64,000 nucleotides of DNA from Methylomonas rosea (GTDB lineage Bacteria > Pseudomonadota > Gammaproteobacteria > Methylococcales > Methylomonadaceae): contig NZ_JANIBL010000009.1 of assembly GCF_024505055.1 (NCBI RefSeq), positions 1-64,000 of the forward strand, written 5' to 3'. Position numbers and translations under genes: made by a program. Of the stretch, positions 1 to 8,004 are shown piece by piece; position 1 is the stretch's first letter; every line of letters begins with the position of its first letter. The notes below the pieces were generated by a model, which was not told where the DNA came from, did no database searches, and saw only the letters and a program-made list of their open reading frames with translations.

Positions 1-205
1 AGTAGTTTCAATATTCGGCTTTACCACGTTTAAAGTCAAAATTTACATCCGAATTTTTACGTAAGATACCGAAAACTTAGTCAAGGGAACTTCTAAAGAC
101 TAAAGGCAACGCTTTTTCCAAGAAACCTGAAGGCCAGAGACTTCTTGGTGACTATGGCATAATTTGGCAGCGATGGCTTCTCGTCGCGACAAACAGGAAA
201 TACAA

Positions 206-490
206 ATGTATTCGTCAGACGATGAAATCGGCATTATTACTGCCTTTGTAGAGCAATTGGAAGAGCAGTCCATCCCGCGCGCGTTGGCCGTTAAAAAAAG
301 AGTGGAAGACGGGGATACGCTGAACGAGATTGAAATCATGCATTTTGAACACATGCTTTCGGAAGCCAGCACCATGATGCCGCTCCTAAAGCATCACCCC
401 GAATACCAAAAATTGATCGCTGAATTAGCCAATCTGTACAACGAAATTTCGGAACGTGCCTTAAATAACCAGATAAATGTCAAAACTTAA
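206..490 (+). CDS. hypothetical small acidic protein (94 aa)
   Basis: I do not recognise this protein. It is short, acidic and looks all-helical, with no signal peptide or membrane segment, so it is probably cytoplasmic. The ATG at 206 is chosen because an AGGAAA ribosome site (195-200) lies five bases upstream. Earlier in-frame starts (TTG 164, ATG 173) have no such site. The gene stands alone and is followed by a hairpin terminator at 551-566. It has His and Glu-rich stretches in the middle, but no motif that I can assign. Confidence 0.6.
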   Translation: MYSSDDEIGIITAFVEQLEEQSIPRALAVKKRVEDGDTLNEIEIMHFEHMLSEASTMMPLLKHHPEYQKLIAELANLYNEISERALNNQINVKT

Positions 491-550
491 AAGCCCACAC
501 TCTAAGTCTGGATAAGGTGTCATTTAGGCGCCGGTTGTAGGCACAAAAAA

Positions 551-566
551 GCCGGGCGTACCCGGC
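551..566. terminator. bidirectional hairpin terminator
   Basis: A perfect 6-bp stem (GCCGGG/CCCGGC) with loop CGTA has an A-run on its left and TTTAT on its right. It sits between the convergent small genes ending at 490 and 597, so it can stop transcription from either side. Confidence 0.75.
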
Positions 567-596
567 TTTATGGAATTGCAACGCTACAAATAGCTG

Positions 597-836
597 CTAT
601 TCGAAAGAAATTTCTTCCAGGCTGGCTAAACAGCCTAGCCCTCTGGCAAATTCCTGTAATTCACTGGCCATATGAAAGTTGAGGATGGAGTTTGTCTTCA
701 AATCGACAATCGCGTACTCGACAATCGGGTCGTTGCTCTGCAATCTGGGCTTGTACTTTAATAGTTTTTTTGACTCTTTAGCCAGCTTACGGTTAAGCCG
801 AGCCGTTAGCGCGCGAATTGATACCAACTTTTTCAT
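597..836 (-). CDS. hypothetical small basic protein (79 aa)
   Basis: An unrecognised 79-residue protein. The first half is strongly basic (many Lys and Arg between residues 1 and 32) and the second half is neutral to acidic, ending in a Leu/Glu-rich stretch. There is no signal peptide or membrane span. A GGAG ribosome site lies just upstream of the ATG on the minus strand. The basic start could bind nucleic acid, but this is only inferred from composition. It converges with the preceding small gene on a shared terminator. Confidence 0.55.
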   Translation of the reverse strand: MKKLVSIRALTARLNRKLAKESKKLLKYKPRLQSNDPIVEYAIVDLKTNSILNFHMASELQEFARGLGCLASLEEISFE

Positions 837-1079
837 ATCTAATCTCCATGCGTGAAAACAGAACTCGCAGTATAAGTGATTTTGACGGTTTTATGACAAT
901 GGCCGACAAAAACCCTGAGACTCTATGCACAATGTTTTGCCTTGTTCAATTTTACCAATGACAAGAATCCGGGGTGAAGATTAAACTGGCTAGCTTGAGC
1001 GCAGCATCGATAATATAAGTGCGATATCGTTAGTATTAAATTTGGCGGATTTGCTTCCGCGTTAACCATGAGGGCTGTC

Positions 1080-2468
1080 ATGTCAGAGCAAACCAATGCC
1101 TATCAAACACCATCTACGCAAGGCGAGGCGAGAGCGTCTGTTCAGGTTTGGCTGACGAGCGCAGATCAGCAGGCGTTGTTTGACCGACAAGCCAGCTCTT
1201 TTGGTTTTACCGACAATACCGGCGATATGCCTGTAATAGCGATCAGTACCGAAGAAAGTTATCAACCCATCGAAGGCTTCGGCTTCTCCTTGACCGGCGG
1301 CAGCGCCATGCTGATTGCTGCGCTTCCCGACGCCGAAAGGCTGGCTTTATTGCGAGAATTATTTTTGCCGGAGGGCGACGGCATAGGTGTGAGCTGTTTA
1401 CGCCTCAGCATTGGTGCGTCTGATTTGAGCGAGCGTTGCTTTAGTTATGACGATGTGCCGGATGGTCAGACGGACTTGGAGCTTGCGCAGTTTGATTTGA
1501 ACGCCGGCGATATCGAGCTTATTCCGCTGCTGAAAGACATTCTGGCGCTCAACCCCACGCTCAAAATTATCGCTACCGCCTGGTCGGCACCGCGTTGGAT
1601 GAAAACCAACCAAGCGTTTATCGGCGGCAAACTCAAGCCCGAATGTTATGCAGTCTACGCCGCTTACTTGGTCAAATACCTGCAAGCCATCCGCGATCGC
1701 GGCATCGTGATCCATGCTATCACCCCGCAAAACGAGCCGCTCAATCAAAAAAACGAACCCAGCATGGTGATGGAAGCGCCGGAGCAGGCCGCGTTTATTA
1801 AAAATCATCTCGGGCCGGCCTTGCGCGACGCGGGCTTGACCGACGTCGAGTTATTTTGTTGGGATCACAATTGCGATGTGCCGGAATACCCATTGGCGGT
1901 GTTCGCGGACGCCGACGCGCGTCAGTATCTCAGCGGCTCGGCCTGGCATCTGTACGGCGGCGATATTTCGGTGTTATCCAAAATGCATCAGGCGTACCCG
2001 GACATGAAACTGTATTTCACCGAACAATGGGTAGGCTCGGACGGCGAATTTGGCGGGGATTTAATGTGGCACGTGCGCCATGTGTTGATCGGCTCATTGC
2101 GAAACTGGAGCAGGGCGGTGCTGGAATGGAATTTGGCTTCGGACCCGTTTTGCGGGCCGCACACGCCGGGTGGCGAGGCCCGCTGCGTAGGCGCGTTGAC
2201 GATAGCCGGCGATCAGGTTACGCGCAATGTTGCCTACTACGTGATTGCTCACGCCACGAAATTCGTCCGGCCCGGTTCTGTGAGAATTCACTCCAGCGAT
2301 CCAAACGTTTTATCCAACGTGGCCTTTCTCACGCCCGCGGGTTCTATCGTGCTGATCGTGCTAAACGACACAGCCGAACCGCAAGCCTTTGCCATTCAAT
2401 ATCAAAATAAAAACGCGGTAGCCACTTTGCCGGCAAGGGCTGTGGCGACTTATGTTTGGGAAGCCTAA
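1080..2468 (+). CDS. GH30-family glycosidase (glucosylceramidase/beta-glucanase-like)
   Basis: A 462-residue glycoside hydrolase of family 30 (clan GH-A), which hydrolyses beta-glycosidic bonds with retention. The acid/base Glu is visible in TPQNEP (about E219) and the nucleophile in YFTEQW (about E315). The C-terminal 80 residues form the usual small beta domain. No signal peptide is visible, so it appears cytoplasmic, unlike secreted GH30 glucanases. I start at ATG 1080 because AGGG lies about six bases upstream; ATG 1068 is also possible. It converges, with a 7-base gap, on a phosphorylase-like gene. Together they suggest turnover of a beta-glucan or glucoside. Exact substrate unknown. Confidence 0.82.
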   Translation: MSEQTNAYQTPSTQGEARASVQVWLTSADQQALFDRQASSFGFTDNTGDMPVIAISTEESYQPIEGFGFSLTGGSAMLIAALPDAERLALLRELFLPEGDGIGVSCLRLSIGASDLSERCFSYDDVPDGQTDLELAQFDLNAGDIELIPLLKDILALNPTLKIIATAWSAPRWMKTNQAFIGGKLKPECYAVYAAYLVKYLQAIRDRGIVIHAITPQNEPLNQKNEPSMVMEAPEQAAFIKNHLGPALRDAGLTDVELFCWDHNCDVPEYPLAVFADADARQYLSGSAWHLYGGDISVLSKMHQAYPDMKLYFTEQWVGSDGEFGGDLMWHVRHVLIGSLRNWSRAVLEWNLASDPFCGPHTPGGEARCVGALTIAGDQVTRNVAYYVIAHATKFVRPGSVRIHSSDPNVLSNVAFLTPAGSIVLIVLNDTAEPQAFAIQYQNKNAVATLPARAVATYVWEA

Positions 2469-2475
2469 CGAACCG

Positions 2476-5400
2476 TCATCCAAGCAACACATCGATCCGG
2501 CGATATTGATTTGATCGTAAGGCTTCTGCGGTCGCTCCCGAAATACTTGCGGTACTTACCGACTGCTTAGTGCCGTCCAGGCCGTATAACTGGTATTGAA
2601 TCGGTTTGACCGCCTCCGGACCGAACGTGTCCCGGCGCTGGGGATTGAGGTAAACCAGCAAGGTCGAGCCGAACAGTGTGCAGGTCGCGCTACCGACGGG
2701 CAAATTCTCCTCCTGGGCAAACGGCGTGACGGATTGCTCGTCGGTGGTAAAAAACGCTGCAGCCAATACCGGTAACGGTTTAAATGCCAAGATGCCCGCT
2801 TCCAAAACAAACGGTGTCGGCCCCAGGAAGAGATGCGTCCACAGGTGCAAAAATTCCACGGTAGCGCCCGATAATCGGGCCACGCAGCCGCGTCCATGCT
2901 GGCGCGCGTCGATGGTAAAACCGCTGCTGACCAGAAAGCTGGAGTTTTCGATAGGGTTGCGTTTGTATTCGCTGGGCTCGTGAAAAGGCACGAGTAAGGT
3001 TTCGATGTGGGCATAAAATTCATCGATCAAACCAGCCCGGACCATCTCCAATACAAACTTATAGTGCATGTGTAAAAAGATCGAACCGTTCTCCAGCCAA
3101 CCGTAGTTAAAAACCCCGATGCGGCCTAAGTCCAACGCATTGTCGCCCAAGGGTTCGTTGACCCGATACATACCCAGTTTGCCGTCGAACAATTCCGAGT
3201 TTCGCACGGCTTGATAAAGTGCTTGCGCCCGCACTGGATCGGCGATGCGCAAGGCATGGACAAAGCCTTCCAGGAATAAAGGCAGCTGTTTTTGCCGAAA
3301 ATGGGTCACTTCCAAGCCACCGGTCTCCAGTGCCTGATACTGCTCAGCTTCATAAGCAAAATAGGTGACTATGCCTTTAGGTGTGCGGGCTTTGTCTATT
3401 GCGGTATGCAGATAATTTGTCACCAAGCCGAGGAAGCTTTGGATGTCGCCAAGCGGGAGTTCCTGTTCGGTACCGGCAAAGCCCATGAATACCTGTTCCC
3501 GATACGCTTCTTTCAGCGCGCCGCTTTCCTGCCAGAACAACTGTGGCGTCAAATCGGCGCGGCTTAACAGAACGTGTAACGAAGTCACAAACTGCGCTAA
3601 CTCAACCGGTAACACGCAGGGGGCATCGACTTGGCTGAGCACTGAGCGAGTGAAATCCACCAAACGCTTCAGCTCTATGGTTTCGTTCACCGACGAGCCT
3701 AAAATGCCGGGCAAGCCGTTCAAGGCATCGCACCAGCCGGGTCGGTCCGCTTCCATTTCGATGCCCACACCGGCAGGATCGAGCGTAGCCAGTTTGTTGG
3801 CCACCAGCGTCAGAATCTTACCCAACAAACTGGTGTAAACAATCTCGCCGTGGCCGGCTTGCGAACGCACTTGATAGCGGCGCTGCTGGCGTGCGTCGAT
3901 AAGGGCTTTTTTCTCAGGGCGATATTGCACCGCGTTGTATTGGCGCACGCCGTTTGCGGTAAGCACATACTTTTGCGCGCGTGGTGCCACAATGTGGGTG
4001 GGGTCAAAAAAGCTGTAGGTTTTGTCCTGAAATAAACCCGCCAGCCGATCCGGAAAAATCGCCGCGTAACTAAGCAATAAATCCACCAGATAGGTCCAAT
4101 GATCCGACCAATAGCCACGGTCGAATTCGGCATCCTCTACTTCCTGGGCTTGGGTCAAAATTGCGGTCAGCATGGCTTCGGCATCGCTCGTCGTTCCGAG
4201 TGCTTCCACCAGTTCCGCATACTTAAATTCTCTGCGTAGCAAGGATTCCAGCGCTGGAAAATGCCGATAAAAATGCGCAAAATTGTCGGGCGCAGCCAAG
4301 GCAAACCGCGAGTTGCGCAAGGAGCAAGGGTTATAGCCGTCCGGCTGAATCAAATTGAAGAAATAGCGAATGTTTTTTGCATCCAGGGCCGGGTCGAAGA
4401 ACAGGTCCATGCGCCGGTTTTGCAGCACATCGCGAAAGTCGCCGTTGCCTTCGGAATACGGTGTGTCTTGCAGTAAAAAATCGTTGTAATCCCGCTCCAG
4501 ATCGCCGTGCTTGCGGCCAAACAAATATAAATACGCGCCGCCGGGGACTGGCATGGAAAATCCGCCGCGCAAGCCATTGTCCAGATAACACTGCCGGGCA
4601 TGGGCATCAAACAGCGGTTTGGCGGTGGCGGTGAAGGCGCGTTGGCTGATGTTTGCCACCAAACGCCGATTGGCTTCACGTTTTGCTTCAAAATAGTCCG
4701 GTTGAGCGGCTTCGATGAGGAATTGTTCCAGAATCTCGCGTGAGCCGGCATGACCGTAAACGCCATAAAACACCCGGCTTTCGCCAGGTTGCAGTGTTAG
4801 CTTTAGATATTGAAATGCCGCCGGCGTCTGATTGCCTGTTACCTGATCAGCAAAGTCCAGCGGCTGTTCTGAAAAAAATTGTTCCGGTGCAGAAAAATCG
4901 CCGGCCAACCCAAAAATCCGTTCCGGATCGACGATGGCCTGATTGTATTCACCATCCAACACGCCGACGAAGAAATTGCCAGCAATCACCGGCTCAACTT
5001 GCGGGCTGTCAGTGGGCCAGACTTTCAAGCGGTAAAACGGTAGATTGTCCGTCACGCCCTCCACCCGCATAAACGCTTCCGAAGTGCGGCTCATGAATTT
5101 GAGTATCCATTGATTCATCGCATAAGGCAGCACTTGCGGCAAACCGTCGACGATCTCGATCTGTCTGGCTGTATCGGCGGTGTTTACGATCTCCACCCGA
5201 CGCAGCAAACCGGCCACTGGCGCTTCAGCTAAGGTGAAGACATCGGCGCGCAAGCGCAAGCCGAGCTTGGGATTAATTTCCTCCACACCCACTTCGTGCG
5301 GCGTGACAAAAAGGCGCTGAGTAACCTCTGGCCCGGCACCGCGTTGAAACGGTTCATAATTGTGAGTTTGCTGACCAGAGGCAACTTTTAGAAAGGTGCG

Positions 5401-5643
5401 AAAACCCCGCGACGGCGTCAGTTGATAAGCCTTATCAGCCGGGAAAAACTCCAAAAACGCGCCGTCCTTATTCCGCACCCCAAAACTGGCGATAGCCTGC
5501 CCGCGATTCACATAAAACACCCAGGCCGGACGTCCGCGCGTGCCGGCAATCCCCGGCAGAAAACTGGCGAAAGGCGCACAGTCGTTGTATTGCTCAATGA
5601 CGAAACAGTTTTCGCCGGCGTGGAAATAGTTAGGTTGGGTCAA
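2476..5643 (-). CDS. cellobiose/oligoglucan phosphorylase-like protein (GH94/GH149/GH161-like)
   Basis: A 1055-residue cytoplasmic protein with the layout of large inverting phosphorylases: an N-terminal beta-sandwich (about residues 1-300), a helical linker, an (alpha/alpha)6 barrel (about 340-850) and a C-terminal beta segment. Such enzymes split beta-glucosides with phosphate to give glucose 1-phosphate. The stretch DLERDYNDF followed by EGNGDFRDVLQNRR (around residues 380-410) resembles motifs of the GH149/GH161 beta-1,3-glucan phosphorylases, and the length also suits them better than classical GH94 (about 800 residues). The only workable start is TTG 5643; an in-frame stop lies just upstream. 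Family is inferred, and the substrate is uncertain. Confidence 0.65.
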   Translation of the reverse strand: MTQPNYFHAGENCFVIEQYNDCAPFASFLPGIAGTRGRPAWVFYVNRGQAIASFGVRNKDGAFLEFFPADKAYQLTPSRGFRTFLKVASGQQTHNYEPFQRGAGPEVTQRLFVTPHEVGVEEINPKLGLRLRADVFTLAEAPVAGLLRRVEIVNTADTARQIEIVDGLPQVLPYAMNQWILKFMSRTSEAFMRVEGVTDNLPFYRLKVWPTDSPQVEPVIAGNFFVGVLDGEYNQAIVDPERIFGLAGDFSAPEQFFSEQPLDFADQVTGNQTPAAFQYLKLTLQPGESRVFYGVYGHAGSREILEQFLIEAAQPDYFEAKREANRRLVANISQRAFTATAKPLFDAHARQCYLDNGLRGGFSMPVPGGAYLYLFGRKHGDLERDYNDFLLQDTPYSEGNGDFRDVLQNRRMDLFFDPALDAKNIRYFFNLIQPDGYNPCSLRNSRFALAAPDNFAHFYRHFPALESLLRREFKYAELVEALGTTSDAEAMLTAILTQAQEVEDAEFDRGYWSDHWTYLVDLLLSYAAIFPDRLAGLFQDKTYSFFDPTHIVAPRAQKYVLTANGVRQYNAVQYRPEKKALIDARQQRRYQVRSQAGHGEIVYTSLLGKILTLVANKLATLDPAGVGIEMEADRPGWCDALNGLPGILGSSVNETIELKRLVDFTRSVLSQVDAPCVLPVELAQFVTSLHVLLSRADLTPQLFWQESGALKEAYREQVFMGFAGTEQELPLGDIQSFLGLVTNYLHTAIDKARTPKGIVTYFAYEAEQYQALETGGLEVTHFRQKQLPLFLEGFVHALRIADPVRAQALYQAVRNSELFDGKLGMYRVNEPLGDNALDLGRIGVFNYGWLENGSIFLHMHYKFVLEMVRAGLIDEFYAHIETLLVPFHEPSEYKRNPIENSSFLVSSGFTIDARQHGRGCVARLSGATVEFLHLWTHLFLGPTPFVLEAGILAFKPLPVLAAAFFTTDEQSVTPFAQEENLPVGSATCTLFGSTLLVYLNPQRRDTFGPEAVKPIQYQLYGLDGTKQSVSTASISGATAEALRSNQYRRIDVLLG

Positions 5644-5655
5644 GGTGGCGTCACC

Positions 5656-5935
5656 GAAGTCAAATTAAAAAGACTGCATATCCTGTGTTAGGTCGCTGGT
5701 TTGGAGCCGCATCATAGACAACAAATCATGTTTTCAGGAACCAAAAACACATGAAAAGAATAGGCTGGTTTGTGCAGATTGGCGTATGGTTTTGTTATAG
5801 GGCGTTTATTTGGGTCGGTCGAATTTTGTTTAGCGAAGGGTGTCCGGAGTTTTGACGGGCGCTATCATATGGGTCCGGTTGTAAGACTCGGTAACACAAG
5901 GCTGCTAAACGTGTTTCTAAAGTAGTGTTAAGCGC
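5656..5935. other. intergenic stretch with no confident gene
   Basis: This is the promoter side of the phosphorylase-like gene. The only possible coding signal is a 34-codon plus-strand ORF at 5751-5855 starting MKRIGWF. It is hydrophobic but its nearest ribosome-site-like sequence is about 11 bases away. I do not call it as a gene. Confidence 0.4.
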
Positions 5936-6155
5936 TTAGCAAAAAGTTATCGTGTAATGTGAGCCAAATCTACGGCCAATTTCACCGATGGCCTGTTTCA
6001 GTTCATCCGGCGTATAGGTTTTGAAAGGCAGCCATTCATATTTCATCTTATGCTACAGCAATTCGATTCGGTTCAACTCAGGACTGTAGGGAGGCAGAAA
6101 ATAAAATCGCATGCCTTTCTCTTCCAAATAAATCCCAATTGCGAAAACCCGCCCG
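5936..6155 (-). pseudogene. IS630-family transposase remnant (C-terminal part, in-frame stop)
   Basis: Read on the minus strand from about 6155, this encodes ...LEEKGMRFYFLPPYSPELN RIELL, then a TAG stop where IS630 transposases normally have Trp, then about 34 more residues with the expected C-terminal tail (KYEWLPFKTYTPDELKQAI) to a TAA at 5936-5938. The FLPPYSPELN(P/R)IE block holds the last acidic residue of the DDE triad and is diagnostic of IS630 transposases. The N-terminal two thirds is missing and no terminal repeats were found, so this is a decayed fragment, not a mobile element. Confidence 0.8.
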
Positions 6156-6263
6156 GCGCTAAGGCTATCGGGGACTAAAAATCTTCACTTCGCTAACGCT
6201 CCGTTTCCAAGATTTTCAGCCGTAGAAAATAATTTTAAATACAAAATGGCAGTGAGGGCTGGC

Positions 6264-6449
6264 TAGAGCAACGCGAAACCGAGCACTTGCAGTGAAATAT
6301 CCAGGTTTCTTTACATTGAAACGGCTCGTTGGATTAGAAAATTTAAGCGCTTCCTAGCTGGGTTGCATTGTCATTCAATCCAGCCTACCACTGCAAGCCC
6401 ATCTCCTGACTTGTTTGCGATTGAAGTCGATGGGTTTCGCGTTGCTCTA
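6264..6449. repeat. 17-bp inverted repeat bounding a ~150-bp non-coding segment
   Basis: TAGAGCAACGCGAAACC at 6264-6280 is matched perfectly, inverted, by 6433-6449. The interior has no ORF. The arrangement resembles a miniature inverted-repeat element or a dispersed palindromic repeat. It lies in the debris region next to the IS630 fragment, downstream of the efflux operon. Confidence 0.6.
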
Positions 6450-6528
6450 CCGATCCTACAGTCCTAAATATACCCGTTCATGTAAATCGGCAAAATACCG
6501 GCCATCATCGTCTGAATGTCACGAGCCG

Positions 6529-8004
6529 CTATTGGCCAAGACTGATCTCAAGCTTATCCGCTGTCTCGGATGATTCCACCCAACCACCTCCCAAAGCCTT
6601 ATAGACAGCGGTCAAGGCGGTAGCCGTGGCAGTTTCGCTTTGCGCCAGTTGGCTTTGATCCTGCAACAGGCGCAATTCGCTATCCAGCACGGTCAGAAAA
6701 TCCGCGATGCCTTCTTGATAGCGCAGATGAGCCAGTTCCGAGGCTTTCTCGCTGGCCTGAGCCGCCGCCTGCAAAGAGCCGCGGCGGACGCGCTCTTGGC
6801 GGTAGTTGATCAGCGCGTTTTCGGTTTCTTCCAGGGCGTTGAGGACGGTTTGTTCATACTGCGCCAGACTGGCTTCGGCGCGGGCGTCAGCGGCTTTGAT
6901 GCGGGCGTAAACCCGGCCTAAATCAAACGCCGCCCAGCTGATTTTCGGGCCAACCGAGTATGTTTCCGATCCCGGTGCGACTAGGCCGGACAGGGTGCTG
7001 GCTTCCAATGACAGACTGCCAACAAAGGTGACGCGAGGAAAAAGATCGGCGGTCGCCACGCCGATTCTGGCGGTCGCAGCGGCTAAGCTACGTTCGGCGA
7101 TGCGAATATCCGGCCGGCGGCGCAACAGTTGTTCCGGGTTGCCGATCTGGATGGCATCCGGCGCTTTCGGTAAGGGTGCTGACTGCACCAAGGTTGTGGT
7201 CAAGGCGTTCGGCATTTGCCCGGTCAATACGCTGAGGCGATGGATGGCTTGCGCGATGGCGCTTTCCAGACGCGGAATCCCTGCTTTGGTGTTTTCCAAC
7301 TGGGCCAGGGCTCTGGAGGTGTCCAGTTCTGTGCCGCGCCCGTTTTCCAGTTTGACTTGGGTCAGTTCCAGGGTTTGGGCCTGGTTGTCGGCATTCTTGC
7401 GGGCCACCGTCAGCTGGTTTTGCAGGCCGCGCAATTCAAAATAGTTCCGGGCCGCCTCGGCAATCAGGCTGATGCCGATGTCGCGCAGACTGGCTTCCTG
7501 CGCTTCGACTTCGTCGTTGCTCGCTTCAACATTGCGGCGCACCCTCCCGAAGAAATCGATTTCCCAGGAGGCATCGAAGCCGGTGTTATAGAGCTTCAAT
7601 TCACGCGGAAACACTCCGGTGCGGTTATTAAATGCGCCGACGCTGCGTTTTTGTTCGGTGTAATTGGCATGCGAGGTGACGGTGGGTAACAGGTTTAGGC
7701 CGGTTTCCAAATACAAGGCGCGGGCTTCGGCCAGATTGGCGCGGGCGGCTTTCAGCTCGTAGTTGTGGTTTATGGTTTTGTCGATCAAAGCGGATAATTC
7801 TGGATCGTTAAATAACTTCCACCATTGCTCCTCGATGCCGCGCTCGGAGAATTCTGCAGGTTGGGCGTTGGCAAAACTCGCTGGCAAATCGGCAGTGGCC
7901 GGCAGTTCATAATCCGGGCCCACCGCGCAACCGCTTAATAGGAAACCGATCAAACCAAGCGCACCGAGGGAGGTGTACAGTTGTTTAAATTCGCGCTGAC
8001 TCAT
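6529..8004 (-). CDS. RND efflux outer-membrane channel lipoprotein (NodT/OprM type)
   Basis: A 491-residue TolC-family outer-membrane factor. It has a lipoprotein signal with lipobox LSGC near residue 26 followed by AVGPDY, which is typical of OprM/NodT channels, and two Ala/Glu-rich coiled-coil repeats that build the periplasmic tunnel. It forms the exit duct for the RND pump and adaptor encoded upstream. Its ATG overlaps the pump stop by four bases (ATGA), so the two are translationally coupled. It is the last gene of the three-gene operon. The substrate cannot be read from the sequence. Confidence 0.93.
   Translation of the reverse strand: MSQREFKQLYTSLGALGLIGFLLSGCAVGPDYELPATADLPASFANAQPAEFSERGIEEQWWKLFNDPELSALIDKTINHNYELKAARANLAEARALYLETGLNLLPTVTSHANYTEQKRSVGAFNNRTGVFPRELKLYNTGFDASWEIDFFGRVRRNVEASNDEVEAQEASLRDIGISLIAEAARNYFELRGLQNQLTVARKNADNQAQTLELTQVKLENGRGTELDTSRALAQLENTKAGIPRLESAIAQAIHRLSVLTGQMPNALTTTLVQSAPLPKAPDAIQIGNPEQLLRRRPDIRIAERSLAAATARIGVATADLFPRVTFVGSLSLEASTLSGLVAPGSETYSVGPKISWAAFDLGRVYARIKAADARAEASLAQYEQTVLNALEETENALINYRQERVRRGSLQAAAQASEKASELAHLRYQEGIADFLTVLDSELRLLQDQSQLAQSETATATALTAVYKALGGGWVESSETADKLEISLGQ

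Noticed and set aside
5751-5855. 34-codon hydrophobic ORF starting MKRIGWF
   Set aside because: The ribosome-site-like AGGA is about 11 bases away and there is no further support. Left as an intergenic note only.
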